DNA of 50,903 bases from Candidatus Nitrotoga sp. CP45 (GTDB lineage Bacteria; Pseudomonadota; Gammaproteobacteria; Burkholderiales; Gallionellaceae): positions 1-50,903 of the forward strand of contig QFXJ01000014.1 of the NCBI GenBank assembly GCA_003402375.1, read 5' to 3'. Shown one piece after another: positions 34,478 to 45,252 of this stretch. A program made the position numbers and the translations under genes. How positions within the stretch are numbered: the first letter of the stretch is position 1; each line of letters opens with the position of its first letter. Under the pieces are notes generated by a model. It did not search any database. It worked only from the letters and a program-made list of their open reading frames with translations, and had not been told where the DNA came from.

Positions 34478-35860
34478 TTAATGCTGCAACGATTTGATTA
34501 TATCCTCGACTACCTTTTTCGCATCGCCAAACACCATCATGGTTTTGTCTAAATAGAACAAGTCATTGTCCAGTCCAGCATAACCAACAGCCATACTGCG
34601 CTTAACCACCAGAATAGTGCGCGCCTTATGCGCATCAATAATCGGCATACCATAAATAGGACTGTTCGGGTCGGTCTTAGCTGCAGGATTCACCACATCG
34701 TTGGCACCAATAACCAGCACTACGTCAGTATCGGCAAATTCGTTATTGATCTCATCCATTTCTAATACTTGATCGTAAGGTACTTCAGCCTCAGCCAGCA
34801 ACACGTTCATATGCCCCGGCATACGCCCGGCCACAGGGTGGATGGCATAACGCACTTTGACGCCCTTGCCGATTAAATGCTCGGCCATTTCGTTGATCGC
34901 ATGTTGTGCCCGCGCCACCGCCAAACCATAACCGGGCACGATGATGACGCTATCCGCATTCCCCATTAGAAACGCAGCATCATCCGCACTACCGCTGCGC
35001 ACTGGTCGTTGTTCGACCTCGCCAGCCCCCCCCGCTTCGCTATCACCACCGCCAAAGCCACCAAGAATCACATTAAAAAAGGAGCGGTTCATCGCCTTAC
35101 ACATAATGTAAGAGAGAATCGCGCCAGAACTACCCACTAACGAACCGGCAATAATCAGCATATTATTATTTAGGGTAAAGCCAATGCCCGCCGCGGCCCA
35201 CCCGGAATAGGAGTTAAGCATGGATACCACGACCGGCATGTCCGCCCCACCAATCGGCATAATCAGTAATACGCCAAGCAATAGCGCCAAAGCAATCATG
35301 ATCAGGAATGGTGTCCAGCTTTCCGTAAAAATGAACATGATGCCAAAGGCGATCATCACAACACCCAGAAACAGGTTGAACCAGTGCTGCCCAGCAAAAT
35401 GCAGCGGTTTGCTGCCAAGCTTGCCGGACAGTTTTCCGAAAGCGATGATGGAACCGGTGAATGTAATCGCACCAACAAACGTGCCGATGAATAACTCAAT
35501 CAGATTGCTGGCGTGCAGCGGTGAGATGCCGTAGGCGACTGGGTTATAAAACGCGGACATAGCGACCAGCACCGCCGCCAGACCGACCAGCGAGTGCATT
35601 GCCGCCACCAATTCCGGCATGGCAGTCATTTGAATGCGCCGGGCGACCACCGCACCTACCGCTCCGCCCACGATGATGGCAAGCGCAATATAAATCAGGT
35701 TCTGGGTGATAGTCAGTGTGGTGAGCACCGCAATGGCCATACCTATCATGCCAAACATGTTTCCACGCCGTGCGGAAATGGGAGAACTCAAGCCTTTCAA
35801 CGCCAGAATAAAAAGAACTGCGGCGATCAGATAGGCTAATGCAACAAAATTTGCCGACAT
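34478..35860 (-). CDS. pntB: NAD(P) transhydrogenase subunit beta
   Basis: A 460-residue subunit with about nine membrane helices (residues 1-265) and the soluble NADP(H)-binding domain III (about 285-460). Domain III has VIIVPGYGLAVARAQHAI and the DVVLVIGANDVVNPAA loop. With the two alpha subunits it couples proton entry to hydride transfer from NADH to NADP. It is last in the pntAA-pntAB-pntB operon and is followed by a hairpin terminator. Confidence 0.96.
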   Translation of the reverse strand: MSANFVALAYLIAAVLFILALKGLSSPISARRGNMFGMIGMAIAVLTTLTITQNLIYIALAIIVGGAVGAVVARRIQMTAMPELVAAMHSLVGLAAVLVAMSAFYNPVAYGISPLHASNLIELFIGTFVGAITFTGSIIAFGKLSGKLGSKPLHFAGQHWFNLFLGVVMIAFGIMFIFTESWTPFLIMIALALLLGVLLIMPIGGADMPVVVSMLNSYSGWAAAGIGFTLNNNMLIIAGSLVGSSGAILSYIMCKAMNRSFFNVILGGFGGGDSEAGGAGEVEQRPVRSGSADDAAFLMGNADSVIIVPGYGLAVARAQHAINEMAEHLIGKGVKVRYAIHPVAGRMPGHMNVLLAEAEVPYDQVLEMDEINNEFADTDVVLVIGANDVVNPAAKTDPNSPIYGMPIIDAHKARTILVVKRSMAVGYAGLDNDLFYLDKTMMVFGDAKKVVEDIIKSLQH

Positions 35861-36013
35861 AATTTTTCCTTGATTATTTTTTTTGTAACTGCTTTACCCC
35901 GCAAATCAGGTGAAGCATCGTGATGCTCAACAAAAAAATAGGGAACCATTCCAGATTAATGGCTGATAGTGCTCCACCGTACCTCTTTGCGTCTGAGCAT
36001 CGACGTTCTGGCT

Positions 36014-36310
36014 TTATTTACTTTTCTTTTTGAACATACTCAGCATGCGCTGTGTTACCAGAAAACCACCGAATACATTAACTGCCGCCAGCATAACTGC
36101 GATTAACCCCATTACTGTGCCGGCGTCGAGTTGCTCAGGCCCCGCCGCCAGCATGGCGCCAACAATGATAATGCCGCTAATTGCGTTGGTCACTGCCATG
36201 AGCGGCGTATGTAGCGCAGGCGTGACATTCCATACCACGTGATAGCCGACCACCACGGCCAGTACAAATACGGTCAGGTTGATAATGACAGGATCAACTG
36301 CACTACTCAT
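36014..36310 (-). CDS. pntAB: NAD(P) transhydrogenase subunit alpha part 2
   Basis: A 98-residue membrane subunit with three helices, containing [20 protein letters not shown], the signature of transhydrogenase domain II alpha. In E. coli this is joined to the soluble NAD-binding part; here they are separate genes, as in Rhodospirillum. ATG 36310 has GGAG upstream; the frame extends further upstream over the pntAA end without support. It lies about 75 bases after pntAA. Confidence 0.95.
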   Translation of the reverse strand: MSSAVDPVIINLTVFVLAVVVGYHVVWNVTPALHTPLMAVTNAISGIIIVGAMLAAGPEQLDAGTVMGLIAVMLAAVNVFGGFLVTQRMLSMFKKKSK

Positions 36311-36386
36311 TTCAAAACTCCTATGTTGAGATTGGCAAGCCTTAACCTTTCCCAGCTCACTTTCTGAGGGGGAAAGATTAATGTAT

Positions 36387-37511
36387 TTATTTAATAACCA
36401 CTTCTCCATCGATACACAACAACGATCCGGCAATAATGTCGTCAGCACGATTGATGTTCATCTTTCCGCCGCTTTTGGGGTCGCATAATAAATTTAGGAA
36501 ATTCAATAAATTACGTGCATACAAAGCGCTAGCATCTGTAGAAACCAAAGCAGGCAGGTTGTCTTCACCCACCAGCGTGATGCCATGCTTGACCACTGTC
36601 TTCCCCAACTCGGACAACGGGCAATTTCCGCCTGCTTCAACAGCCATATCCACGATCACAGAGCCTGGCTTCATGGATTTGACCATATCTTCAGTCACCA
36701 GCACGGGGGCGGCTTTACCCGGAATCAATGCAGTGGTAATAACAATATCGGCTTGTGCCACACGTTTGGCAACCTCTACCTTCTGACGTTCCATCCAACT
36801 GGCCGGCATGGAGCGGGCATAGCCGCCAACGCCTTGGGCAATCTCCCGCTCCTCATCAGTTTCATAAGGCACATCAATGAATTTTGCACCCAGGGACTCC
36901 ACTTGCTCTTTCACTGCAGGACGCACATCGGAGGCTTCAATCACCGCACCCATACGCTTAGCAGTGGCGATAGCCTGCAAACCAGCCACACCCACGCCTA
37001 ATATCACCACGCGCGCTGCCTTCACCGTTCCGGCGGCCGTCATTAGCATCGGCATAAACCGTTTATATAAATTAGCCGCCACCAGCACCGCCTTATATCC
37101 GGCAATATTAGCTTGCGAGGACAAAACATCCATAGCTTGCGCGCGTGAGGTACGCGGCAGCTTTTCCATGGCAAAAGCGGTAATACCCTGTTTAGCGTAG
37201 GCTGCAACCAAGTCCGCCTGAAAAGGTGAAAGCAAGCCGATCAGTACGGTTTGGGGCGCCAGCTTTGCTAGCTCGTCTTCAGTTGGGGCCTTCACCCTAA
37301 GCATGATTTCCGCTTGAGCATAAACTTCCGCAGCGCTGACCAAAGTGGCACCTGCCGCCTGATAGTCGGCATCAGGAATACTCGCTCCCGCTCCCGCTCC
37401 CTGCTGTACCATGACTGCATGGCCAGCGGCCAACATCTTTTTCACCGTTTCTGGCGTTGCCGCGACACGTGTTTCACCTGCGCGCGTTTCCGTAGGAATG
37501 CCTATACGCAT
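36387..37511 (-). CDS. pntAA: NAD(P) transhydrogenase subunit alpha part 1
   Basis: A 374-residue NAD(H)-binding domain I protein of the alanine dehydrogenase/PNT family. It begins [20 protein letters not shown] and has the Rossmann loop [20 protein letters not shown], followed by [25 protein letters not shown] ribosome site precedes the ATG. A hairpin with a T-tail stands about 24 bases upstream of the ATG and may terminate the preceding gene or influence pnt expression. Confidence 0.96.
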   Translation of the reverse strand: MRIGIPTETRAGETRVAATPETVKKMLAAGHAVMVQQGAGAGASIPDADYQAAGATLVSAAEVYAQAEIMLRVKAPTEDELAKLAPQTVLIGLLSPFQADLVAAYAKQGITAFAMEKLPRTSRAQAMDVLSSQANIAGYKAVLVAANLYKRFMPMLMTAAGTVKAARVVILGVGVAGLQAIATAKRMGAVIEASDVRPAVKEQVESLGAKFIDVPYETDEEREIAQGVGGYARSMPASWMERQKVEVAKRVAQADIVITTALIPGKAAPVLVTEDMVKSMKPGSVIVDMAVEAGGNCPLSELGKTVVKHGITLVGEDNLPALVSTDASALYARNLLNFLNLLCDPKSGGKMNINRADDIIAGSLLCIDGEVVIK

Positions 37512-37534
37512 GAAACATCTCCCATTTTAAAAAG

Positions 37535-37551
37535 GCCCGAATATGCCGGGC
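37535..37551 (-). terminator. Hairpin with T-tail between the oxidoreductase gene and pntAA
   Basis: On the minus strand GCCCGGCATATTCGGGC is followed by CTTTTTAAAA. It lies 150 bases after the oxidoreductase stop and just before the pntAA ribosome site. It probably ends the upstream transcript, but its closeness to pntAA also allows an attenuation role. Confidence 0.6.
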
Positions 37552-37703
37552 AGAAGTAACTATTCAAGTCACGCAAACATAATTCCCGTTCCCGCAGGTT
37601 TAAAAAAGCCTTGACTGGCCACGGCCTTCCCTACAGGTTAAATTATTTGGGCGAAAAATTTTTTAATTGTTTGCTGTGAACCCATAACCGAGTAATTTTA
37701 TCA

Positions 37704-40700
37704 TCAAGATGTACCCGTTATCATGTCATCTCGTTCGAGGCAATGTGCTATCCATTGCGCAGTAAGTTTTTCCTGCACGGTATTTTGTTTGAGCCGTGCA
37801 TTCAAACCGGGGAAATTTACGCAGTCTAGTCTTTGATCCTGGTTAAAACATGAGAATACATAGGTCTTTTCCCCGGTTACGATGTCAAAATGCTCCTGAA
37901 TGCACTGGCCACAAATCTCTTTCATCATGCATTGCATTGGTGAGTTGATGGAACCATATGCATGGTGATCCGGTTTCATATAGGGCTTCAGTTCGCCATG
38001 ACGGGCCGCCGCAACCGCAGCCATCATCCTATCTGAACCAATCACAATAATACGGTCGACCTGATTCACCTCAATTTCTGGCCGCCCTAATTCGCCGCTG
38101 GCATAAGCTTTAATGGCCTGCACAATATTGCCTACATAAGTTCGATCTTGGGGACGACTCGGTATAAAGCCAGGTGCTTCATCGCTGCACCAAATCACCA
38201 CATCAGCGGCCAACTCGATGTCGTCCACCTTATAGCGGTCTATCATTTTTTTATAGCCAGCAAAATAAAGAACTTTAGAGCCAACACTTCTAAATGCCTT
38301 GCCTATAGAAAATAATACGGCGTTACCCAACCCCCCACCAACCAGCAATACAGTTTCTTCCGGAACAATTTCAGTAGGGGTACCGGTTGGCCCCATAAGC
38401 ACTACTGGTTCACCATGCTCCAGCTTGGAGCATAGTTGCGACGAGCCACCCATTTCCAAAACGATGGTGGAAAGCAGTCCTTGTTCGGCATCAACCCAGG
38501 CCCCGGTCAAAGCTAAACCTTCCATGACCATGCGCGTACCCTCTACTTGTGCAGCATGCGTCTCAAAATTCTGCAAACGGTAAAATTGCCCTGGCTGGAA
38601 GCTGCGCGCCGCAGCAGGAGCCTTAACGATTATTTCAACAATATTGGGAGTAAGACGAACCACTTGATGTATCGTGGCACGCAGGTCATTGCCCAACCTG
38701 GCAAGGAATACGTCATCATTTTCTTTACTTGCCGCGGCAACTTGTGACAACACCCTGCTCAACACGGGATACCCCTGCTTGGCACTACCCATAGCCTTGA
38801 CCACGTTGCCCGAATAAGAAGGATGCAGGTCACCGAAAAAGCTGACGAAACGGCCATCATGGTACTTATACTGAAGCACGTGTGCCTTAGCCGGCTTGGC
38901 ATTGCTCCGCTCCGGCTTGACAGGCTCTCCCTGTTCGTCACATGCTTGGAAGTAGCGCCCATCCAACTTGAACTGTTCGGGAAACTCGCGTGCCAGCACG
39001 GTATTCGGCTGGGTACCCGCAGCCACAAAAATGGTGCGCGCCGGCAGATGGATTTGCCCGGCTTTCTGCCAGACTCCCTCGGCATCTAATACCTGGTTCA
39101 TCACTACCATGGCAGTCGCATCGCCATTTGTATCGATCTCTACCCGCACCGGCGTCATACCTTCGGCAAAATAAATTCCTTCCTCTAAGGCTTTCTCTAC
39201 TTCCTCATGATTGAGGGTATAGGAAGGACTATCGATCAGTCGTTTGCGATAGGCCAAAGTAACGCCTCCCCAGGATTTGATAAGCTGAAGGATGTTGGGT
39301 TTTCGTCCTTCAATTGCGGCCTGAGTCCGCTCCACACGTATAGCCCGGGCATGGCTCAGAAATTCTTCGCCAATAATGACTTCTGCCGCCGACCACATAC
39401 CGCGCACTGCCGCCTCTCCCTTTTCCGCTACTAACGTTTCATAGCGGCAAAGAAATTTTTCAACTTGCACCGGATAATAGGCGAGTGACTCAGTGGCTGT
39501 GTCAATCGCAGTCAAGCCGCCGCCAATTACCACAACCGGCAAGCGAACTTGCATGTTAGCAATGGAGTCAGGCTTGGCGGCACCCGTCAATTGCAACGCC
39601 ATAAGAAAATCCGACGCAGTGCGAACACCGCATGCCATGCCGTTTGGTATATCGAGTAATGTCGGGCGGCCAGCGCCAGCAGCCAGCGCAATATGATCGA
39701 AGCCCAGCCCAAAAGCACTTTCGGCAGTAATGGTTCCGCCAAAACGCACACCGCCGAATAGCGCGAACTGCGCGCGCCGCTCCAGCAGCAGGCGAATAAT
39801 TTTAAGGAAATTCTTATCCCATCGAACCGTAATACCATATTCTGCCACCCCGCCAAAACCGGCCATAACCCGATTATCCAGCGGCTCCGTCAATATGCTT
39901 GCATCATAGATTGGGCTAAACGCCACTCGATTGCCGCCCGTATCCACACCGGACAACTCACCCGGCAACGGCTCAATCTTCAATCCATCGACACCGACAA
40001 CGGTATGCCCGTCATTCATCAAATGGTGTGCCAACGTAAAGCCGGCAGGACCCATACCAACGACAAGCACACGCTTACCGGTGCCTATTTTCGGATAGGG
40101 ACGCCAGAAATTAAGTGGATTCCACCTGGTAAGCAGACTGTAAATTTCAAAGCCCCACGGCAATTCCAGAACATCCTTCAATGACCGGGTTTCAGCCTGT
40201 GGAATGTTTACAGACTCCTGCTTTTGATAAATGCAAGATTTCATGCAGTCATTGCATATACGGTGCCCCGTTGCAGCGCACATCGGGTTATCTACCGCGA
40301 TGATAGCCAACGCACCCAGTGCAAAACCAGACGCTTTGACCTTATGGAATTCTGAAATTTTCTCATCCACAGGACAACCCGCCAGCGGAATACCGAAAAT
40401 GCTTTTCTTGAATGGCGGAGGAGAACCCTCAACTCCGGCTTTTTCCCGCATACCGACCGAGCAGGAATCCTTGCCTTGCTCATGGCACCAAATACAGTAA
40501 TTCGCTTCACCCAAGGCACCAGCCAAGTCCGTACCTTTATCTGTAAGGGCAAAACCTTCGCGATGGCGGAGATGGCTATCCGCGAGACGATGCGCAGTAT
40601 AGGGAACGTTCTCAACAGGAATGATAGGCACCAAGCGCTGAAAATCAAGCTTGGCTGGAACCCTGAACAATACACCCTGTCCATGACGCTTTTTTCCGGC

Positions 40701-41288
40701 AGTGGTATGCACAGCCCAAGCCGCATATCGCATGGCAGTATCGATCCGGTCAATATTTTCTGCCTCAGCGTCAAGCCAACTATTAATTTTTTGGGCGAAA
40801 AGTAATTCACTCATTTCACTAGTAGAATCACCGAAAGCCTGCAACAACTCGGTTCTGAGGATATCGCCATCAAAAGCCGCTGCATCCGCCGCCTTATATT
40901 TCTGTACCGCCTTACGCTGGACAAAAATACGTTTGCAGTGAAATAACGGCGCTAACTCATTGTGTCGCTCTGCCAACTCCCGAACCGCAGCCTGAATATT
41001 AAATAATTGCCCCAGAAAATCTTCCAAATGCGGAGCCAGCCCAATAATGAGCTGCGATTCTTCCAAATGCGACATTTGATCTGGAGCATTACGTGCTGCC
41101 GCCAGCTTTTCTGCCAGCAATGGTTCGCTTTTAGCAAGTTCAGTCAAAAAACAGGAATCGATGCTGGGTAACCCATCGCAACTGTAGAGGTCTTCAAATT
41201 TCTTTCCAAATCCCAGTTTTAAAACTGGGGGTGGAGCTATTCCAGTATCAGCACCTGTGCTACGTTGCTGAGAATTTAAGCTTTCCAT
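37704..41288 (-). CDS. Large fused flavo-iron-sulfur oxidoreductase (GltD-like plus PyrK-like)
   Basis: A 1194-residue soluble protein. Residues 1-255 have no family I recognise. Residues about 260-360 carry eight cysteines as in GltD-type proteins: C266, C269, C277 and the GCPVDEKI cysteine C306, then C338, C346, C349 and C353, enough for two [4Fe-4S] clusters. Residues about 400-860 form an FAD/NAD(P) module with VLVVGMGPAGFTLAHHL and VVVIGGGLTAIDTATE. Residues about 900-1195 form a ferredoxin-reductase/PyrK-like module with FQPGQFYRLQNFE, VLLVGGGLGNAVLFS and a C-terminal cluster motif C1121, C1127, C1130, C1148. One chain thus joins two flavin sites and about three clusters, an arrangement suited to electron bifurcation or NADP/ferredoxin exchange (inference). 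Start ATG 41288 has GGAG upstream. Confidence 0.85.
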   Translation of the reverse strand: MESLNSQQRSTGADTGIAPPPVLKLGFGKKFEDLYSCDGLPSIDSCFLTELAKSEPLLAEKLAAARNAPDQMSHLEESQLIIGLAPHLEDFLGQLFNIQAAVRELAERHNELAPLFHCKRIFVQRKAVQKYKAADAAAFDGDILRTELLQAFGDSTSEMSELLFAQKINSWLDAEAENIDRIDTAMRYAAWAVHTTAGKKRHGQGVLFRVPAKLDFQRLVPIIPVENVPYTAHRLADSHLRHREGFALTDKGTDLAGALGEANYCIWCHEQGKDSCSVGMREKAGVEGSPPPFKKSIFGIPLAGCPVDEKISEFHKVKASGFALGALAIIAVDNPMCAATGHRICNDCMKSCIYQKQESVNIPQAETRSLKDVLELPWGFEIYSLLTRWNPLNFWRPYPKIGTGKRVLVVGMGPAGFTLAHHLMNDGHTVVGVDGLKIEPLPGELSGVDTGGNRVAFSPIYDASILTEPLDNRVMAGFGGVAEYGITVRWDKNFLKIIRLLLERRAQFALFGGVRFGGTITAESAFGLGFDHIALAAGAGRPTLLDIPNGMACGVRTASDFLMALQLTGAAKPDSIANMQVRLPVVVIGGGLTAIDTATESLAYYPVQVEKFLCRYETLVAEKGEAAVRGMWSAAEVIIGEEFLSHARAIRVERTQAAIEGRKPNILQLIKSWGGVTLAYRKRLIDSPSYTLNHEEVEKALEEGIYFAEGMTPVRVEIDTNGDATAMVVMNQVLDAEGVWQKAGQIHLPARTIFVAAGTQPNTVLAREFPEQFKLDGRYFQACDEQGEPVKPERSNAKPAKAHVLQYKYHDGRFVSFFGDLHPSYSGNVVKAMGSAKQGYPVLSRVLSQVAAASKENDDVFLARLGNDLRATIHQVVRLTPNIVEIIVKAPAAARSFQPGQFYRLQNFETHAAQVEGTRMVMEGLALTGAWVDAEQGLLSTIVLEMGGSSQLCSKLEHGEPVVLMGPTGTPTEIVPEETVLLVGGGLGNAVLFSIGKAFRSVGSKVLYFAGYKKMIDRYKVDDIELAADVVIWCSDEAPGFIPSRPQDRTYVGNIVQAIKAYASGELGRPEIEVNQVDRIIVIGSDRMMAAVAAARHGELKPYMKPDHHAYGSINSPMQCMMKEICGQCIQEHFDIVTGEKTYVFSCFNQDQRLDCVNFPGLNARLKQNTVQEKLTAQWIAHCLERDDMITGTS

Positions 41289-41417
41289 CAATGCAAACTC
41301 CTGAATTTATCATGCGCTGTGAATTTAAAACCGGGATGTCATACGTCCAGCGGCAAGCGAGGCATCTTGCTTACATACGGGCAAAAATTCTGCGCTCCAG
41401 TCACTTATATTAAAAAA

Positions 41418-41433
41418 CCCGGCTATACCGGGC
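41418..41433 (-). terminator. CCCGG hairpin with T-tail
   Basis: On the minus strand GCCCGGTATAGCCGGG runs into TTTTTTAAT, the form of a factor-independent terminator. No minus-strand gene ends just upstream, so it either stops antisense transcription from the mutL side or belongs to the leader of the oxidoreductase gene. Confidence 0.55.
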
Positions 41434-41539
41434 AATAATAATTTTTGTTAACTTGAGATTATACGATTTTATCTCCGCCACCGCACTGCCATAGCATGAA
41501 AAAGTTATAATTCAGTACCTACAACCTGAAGCACTTTAT

Positions 41540-43429
41540 ATGTCCGCCATACAGCTTTTACCTGATCTGCTCATCAACCAAATCGCTGCGGGCGAAGTTA
41601 TCGAGCGTCCTGCTGCCGCGCTTAAGGAGATGTTGGAAAACAGCCTGGATGCGGATGCCACTGAAATCATCGTGCAGCTGGAAGGCGGCGGCATAAAGCT
41701 GCTGCGTGTGCGCGACAATGGTAATGGTATCGCGCCGGAAGAGTTACCGTTCGCCCTGATGCGCCATGCGACCAGTAAGATTGCCTCATTAGCCGACTTG
41801 CAACGTGTCGCCAGCATGGGTTTTCGCGGCGAGGCTTTGGCCAGCATGGCGGCAGTGGCGCAGGTAACGCTTACCAGCCGCAAGACGGAAAGCCCACATG
41901 CTTGGCAGATTCAATCTGGGGATGGCACACAAAGCGAAGTTACTCCTGCTGCGCACGCCCAAGGCACCAGCGTGGAAATACGCGAACTGTATTTTAACAC
42001 CCCGGCACGACGCAAATTCCTCAAGTCCGAAGCCACCGAGCTCGCATATTGTGAAGAAACCTTCAAACGCATCGCACTGTCACGTCCAGATGTCGCCTTC
42101 AGCCTACAGCACAACAACCGCATGATGTGGCAATTACCCACGCTATCACGCTCAAACCATGCATCCCTTGCTTCAATCCCCCAGCTTTCTGAAGTAAGTT
42201 GGGAAGAGAAAGCAGATGCATTGCCAAAGCGCATCGAAGCCATGCTAAGCAAAGAATTTGCGCAAAGTGCAGTGCCTGTCTCTCGTAAGGCAGCTGGATT
42301 GCATTTATACGGCATGGCTTCTTTGCCCGCTTATTCAAAAGCATCACGCGAAGCTCAATATTTTTTTGTGAATGGACGTTTTATCCGCGACAAGATAGTC
42401 GCCCATGCTATCCGACAAGCCTATCAGGATATCCTTCATCACCAGCGCCATCCCGCCTTTGTACTGTTTTTAAATATGCCACCAGAATTGGTGGACGTGA
42501 ATGTGCATCCGGCCAAAAACGAAGTTCGCTTTCGTGAAAGCCAGGCCATTCACCAATTCGTGTTTCATACGCTTCAACAAGTGCTGAGCGCGCCCGTGGC
42601 GCTGACAGAAAATACGTCCGACTTATCAAATCAACCAACCCAAATTTCATCCGTGCAACGGACCACGTCGATACAACAGCCAATGCAGCAGCCTATGCGG
42701 TTGCACATGGCATCACAGCCACTGGCTTTTTACGATACTCTTTTTGGCAAGAAAGAAAACAGGGGGGAAGAGGAGGGAAAATTCAATGACGCGCCCTTTT
42801 CAAACATTCAACCTCACTCTCAATCTTCCCCATCAGAAACTGAAATTCCACCGCTCGGCTTTGCCTTGGCACAGCTTACCGGTATCTACATACTGGCGCA
42901 AAACGTACATGGGTTGATAGTAGTGGACATGCATGCCGCCCACGAGCGTATCGTATACGAAAGACTTAAAACGGCCTTTGATGGACAGCAAATTCCCATG
43001 CAACCGCTGCTAATCCCGGTGAGCTTTACTGCCGAAGCATTGGACATTGCCACAGCCGAAGAAGAGCACGCAGCCATGGCACAACTCGGTTTTGATATCG
43101 CCCCATTGTCGCCGACAACGCTGGCAGTAAGGGCGATGCCTGCTATGCTTAAACAGACTCACGCCGAAGCTGCCGCACGTGATGTATTGCACGAAATGCG
43201 TGAATACGGCGCCACTCGAGTGCTGACCGAACGACGCAATGAACTGCTGTCTACGCTGGCCTGCCATTCCGCGGTACGCGCCAATCAAATCCTGACCGTG
43301 CCTGAGATGAATAATATCCTGCGTGAAATGGAACGTACAGAACGCTCCGGCCAGTGCAATCATGGTCGTCCAACTTGGTTTCAAATGAGTATTGCAGAAT
43401 TGGATACGCTGTTCATGCGGGGAAAATGA
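41540..43429 (+). CDS. mutL: DNA mismatch repair protein MutL
   Basis: A 629-residue MutL. The GHKL ATPase motifs are [30 protein letters not shown] and [10 protein letters not shown], and the GRFIRDK and [11 protein letters not shown] segments follow. After a variable linker (about 340-435) the C-terminal domain contains [12 protein letters not shown], the form of the endonuclease motif found in Pseudomonas-type MutL, so it may nick DNA itself. No mutH is seen. The stop overlaps the miaA start (ATGA). Confidence 0.96.
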   Translation: MSAIQLLPDLLINQIAAGEVIERPAAALKEMLENSLDADATEIIVQLEGGGIKLLRVRDNGNGIAPEELPFALMRHATSKIASLADLQRVASMGFRGEALASMAAVAQVTLTSRKTESPHAWQIQSGDGTQSEVTPAAHAQGTSVEIRELYFNTPARRKFLKSEATELAYCEETFKRIALSRPDVAFSLQHNNRMMWQLPTLSRSNHASLASIPQLSEVSWEEKADALPKRIEAMLSKEFAQSAVPVSRKAAGLHLYGMASLPAYSKASREAQYFFVNGRFIRDKIVAHAIRQAYQDILHHQRHPAFVLFLNMPPELVDVNVHPAKNEVRFRESQAIHQFVFHTLQQVLSAPVALTENTSDLSNQPTQISSVQRTTSIQQPMQQPMRLHMASQPLAFYDTLFGKKENRGEEEGKFNDAPFSNIQPHSQSSPSETEIPPLGFALAQLTGIYILAQNVHGLIVVDMHAAHERIVYERLKTAFDGQQIPMQPLLIPVSFTAEALDIATAEEEHAAMAQLGFDIAPLSPTTLAVRAMPAMLKQTHAEAAARDVLHEMREYGATRVLTERRNELLSTLACHSAVRANQILTVPEMNNILREMERTERSGQCNHGRPTWFQMSIAELDTLFMRGK

Positions 43430-44364
43430 ACACACTGCCTCCCGCTCTTTTTCTTATGGGCCCTACTGCCAGCGGAAAGACCCAGGTGGCTGTAGAACTA
43501 GCACAGCAGCTACCAGTAGAAATTATTAGCGTTGATTCGGCGCTGGTGTATCGGGATATGAATATTGGTACTGCCAAACCCGAGGCTGCCGTCCTCGTTC
43601 ATGCGCCCCACCACCTAATCAATATAATTGACCCAACCGATGCTTATTCCGCCGCCGCTTTTCGCCATGACGCATTGCGCTTGATGAATGACATCACCCA
43701 ACGCGGACGCATTCCTTTGTTGGTGGGCGGTACCATGTTGTATTTCCATGCCTTGCGCTTTGGTCTGAATGAACTACCGCAGGCAGACTCTAAAGTGCGT
43801 GCCGCTTTGGACGAGCAATCCGACCGTATCGGTTGGCCTGCCTTGCATGCCGAATTAGCCCAGGTTGATCCCGAAACGGCAGCACTTCTAAAGCCAAACG
43901 ACGCGCAACGTATCCAGCGTGCGCTGGAAGTTTACCAACTCTCCGGCCAACCGATGTCCGCGCTGTTCAAACAGCAAAATAAATATCCACTGCCCTATCA
44001 CGTCATGCAAATTGCGCTCATTCCGAGTGAACGCAGCAAGTTACATGCACGTATCGCCTCACGATTTGTTGCCATGCTTAAACTCCGCTTGGTAGATGAA
44101 TTGCTCGCACTTAAAGAAAAATATTCGTTGCATTCCGACCTGCCCTCCATGCGCTGTGTTGGCTATCGTCAGGCATGGCAGTTTCTCGCCGGAGAAATAA
44201 ACGAAACAGAGTTATTGGACAAAGGCATCGTGGCCACACGCCAACTGGCTAAGCGTCAGCTTACCTGGTTGCGCGGCATGCCGGAAATTATCGAATTTGA
44301 TTGCTTATCCCACAATCTTGCGCAGCAAGTACTTGCCGCCGTGCGTCAGCTACAGAATATCTGA
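43426..44364 (+). CDS. miaA: tRNA dimethylallyltransferase MiaA
   Basis: A 312-residue enzyme that adds the isopentenyl group to A37 of tRNAs reading UNN codons. The P-loop [15 protein letters not shown], the [16 protein letters not shown] motif and the RMRCVGYRQ-like [11 protein letters not shown] segment are clear. The ATG overlaps the mutL stop codon by ATGA, so translation is coupled. Confidence 0.97.
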   Translation: MNTLPPALFLMGPTASGKTQVAVELAQQLPVEIISVDSALVYRDMNIGTAKPEAAVLVHAPHHLINIIDPTDAYSAAAFRHDALRLMNDITQRGRIPLLVGGTMLYFHALRFGLNELPQADSKVRAALDEQSDRIGWPALHAELAQVDPETAALLKPNDAQRIQRALEVYQLSGQPMSALFKQQNKYPLPYHVMQIALIPSERSKLHARIASRFVAMLKLRLVDELLALKEKYSLHSDLPSMRCVGYRQAWQFLAGEINETELLDKGIVATRQLAKRQLTWLRGMPEIIEFDCLSHNLAQQVLAAVRQLQNI

Positions 44365-44433
44365 CCCTCAAAGTAGGTGAAGGATTTTACTTTTTAAAAA
44401 GCAGGGACGTAGTTTGTCGGGTGCGCATAGGTC

Positions 44434-45252
44434 TTATTCTTGCGCACCGACCATAACTTTCACTTCTTCCGGATGTATATGTAGAAGTTTGCCGATATCA
44501 ATATAATCATCGGGCAGAGCCGCATCGGCCCAGCCATTGGCAGAATGACGCGCAAGATTGACAGCAAGTACGACATTACGCACACGCTGTTGATTGGCAC
44601 ACTCACCATCCATCAACGTGATTAGCAACTTGGGTAATGACCATTTAAGTGCCAACGCAGATTGCAAATGAAACAATGTAAAACCCAATACCCGTTCCTG
44701 CGCAACATTGCTACGTAATGATTTATCCTGTTGTTGCATGGCACGGATTTTCAACATATCTACAGGCGCAAAACACCACATTAACAGTTCGGCAATATCG
44801 AATAACAACGCAGCGATACGTACTTCTTCAAAATGCATATCGTTCAAGCGTACCGCCCAATCCACAGCGAAAGTGGACGCGCGGTTTGAACGATTCATTA
44901 CTCGCAACAAACAACTCAAGGCATCTATCTGCCCGCTTAACACTGTTTCTGCCAAAAGTTCTGCCGGCACTTTTTTAAAAAATACATCAAGACCTAGCAT
45001 CATTAATGCTTGATCGATCTGCAACACCTCATGCTCTTGCCTAGAATGCTTTTTCTGTTGCAGATAACGCAGTAACTTAACGGTCATCATTGAATCATGC
45101 CTGATAACATAAGCAACACCCCGCGCACTAAGGTTTTTTTCATCTTGGTGCAACACAGACAGATTCCGCGCAGTTTGCTTCAATACTGGAATATCAACTT
45201 GACTGAGAAACTCCACCCACTCGGCCAATTCCCGCATTTTATGATGTTGCAT
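44434..45252 (-). CDS. HDOD domain protein
   Basis: A 272-residue protein of the HDOD class, found in bacterial signalling. Recognisable parts are KLLRYLQQKKHSRQEH, the ALMMLGLDVFFKKVPAELLA helix and AALLFDIAELLMWCFAP. The catalytic HD pair of phosphodiesterases is not evident, as usual in HDOD proteins. ATG 45252 has GGAAGG upstream; the frame extends 69 codons further with no ribosome site. Its regulatory partner is not in the neighbourhood. Confidence 0.85.
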   Translation of the reverse strand: MQHHKMRELAEWVEFLSQVDIPVLKQTARNLSVLHQDEKNLSARGVAYVIRHDSMMTVKLLRYLQQKKHSRQEHEVLQIDQALMMLGLDVFFKKVPAELLAETVLSGQIDALSCLLRVMNRSNRASTFAVDWAVRLNDMHFEEVRIAALLFDIAELLMWCFAPVDMLKIRAMQQQDKSLRSNVAQERVLGFTLFHLQSALALKWSLPKLLITLMDGECANQQRVRNVVLAVNLARHSANGWADAALPDDYIDIGKLLHIHPEEVKVMVGAQE

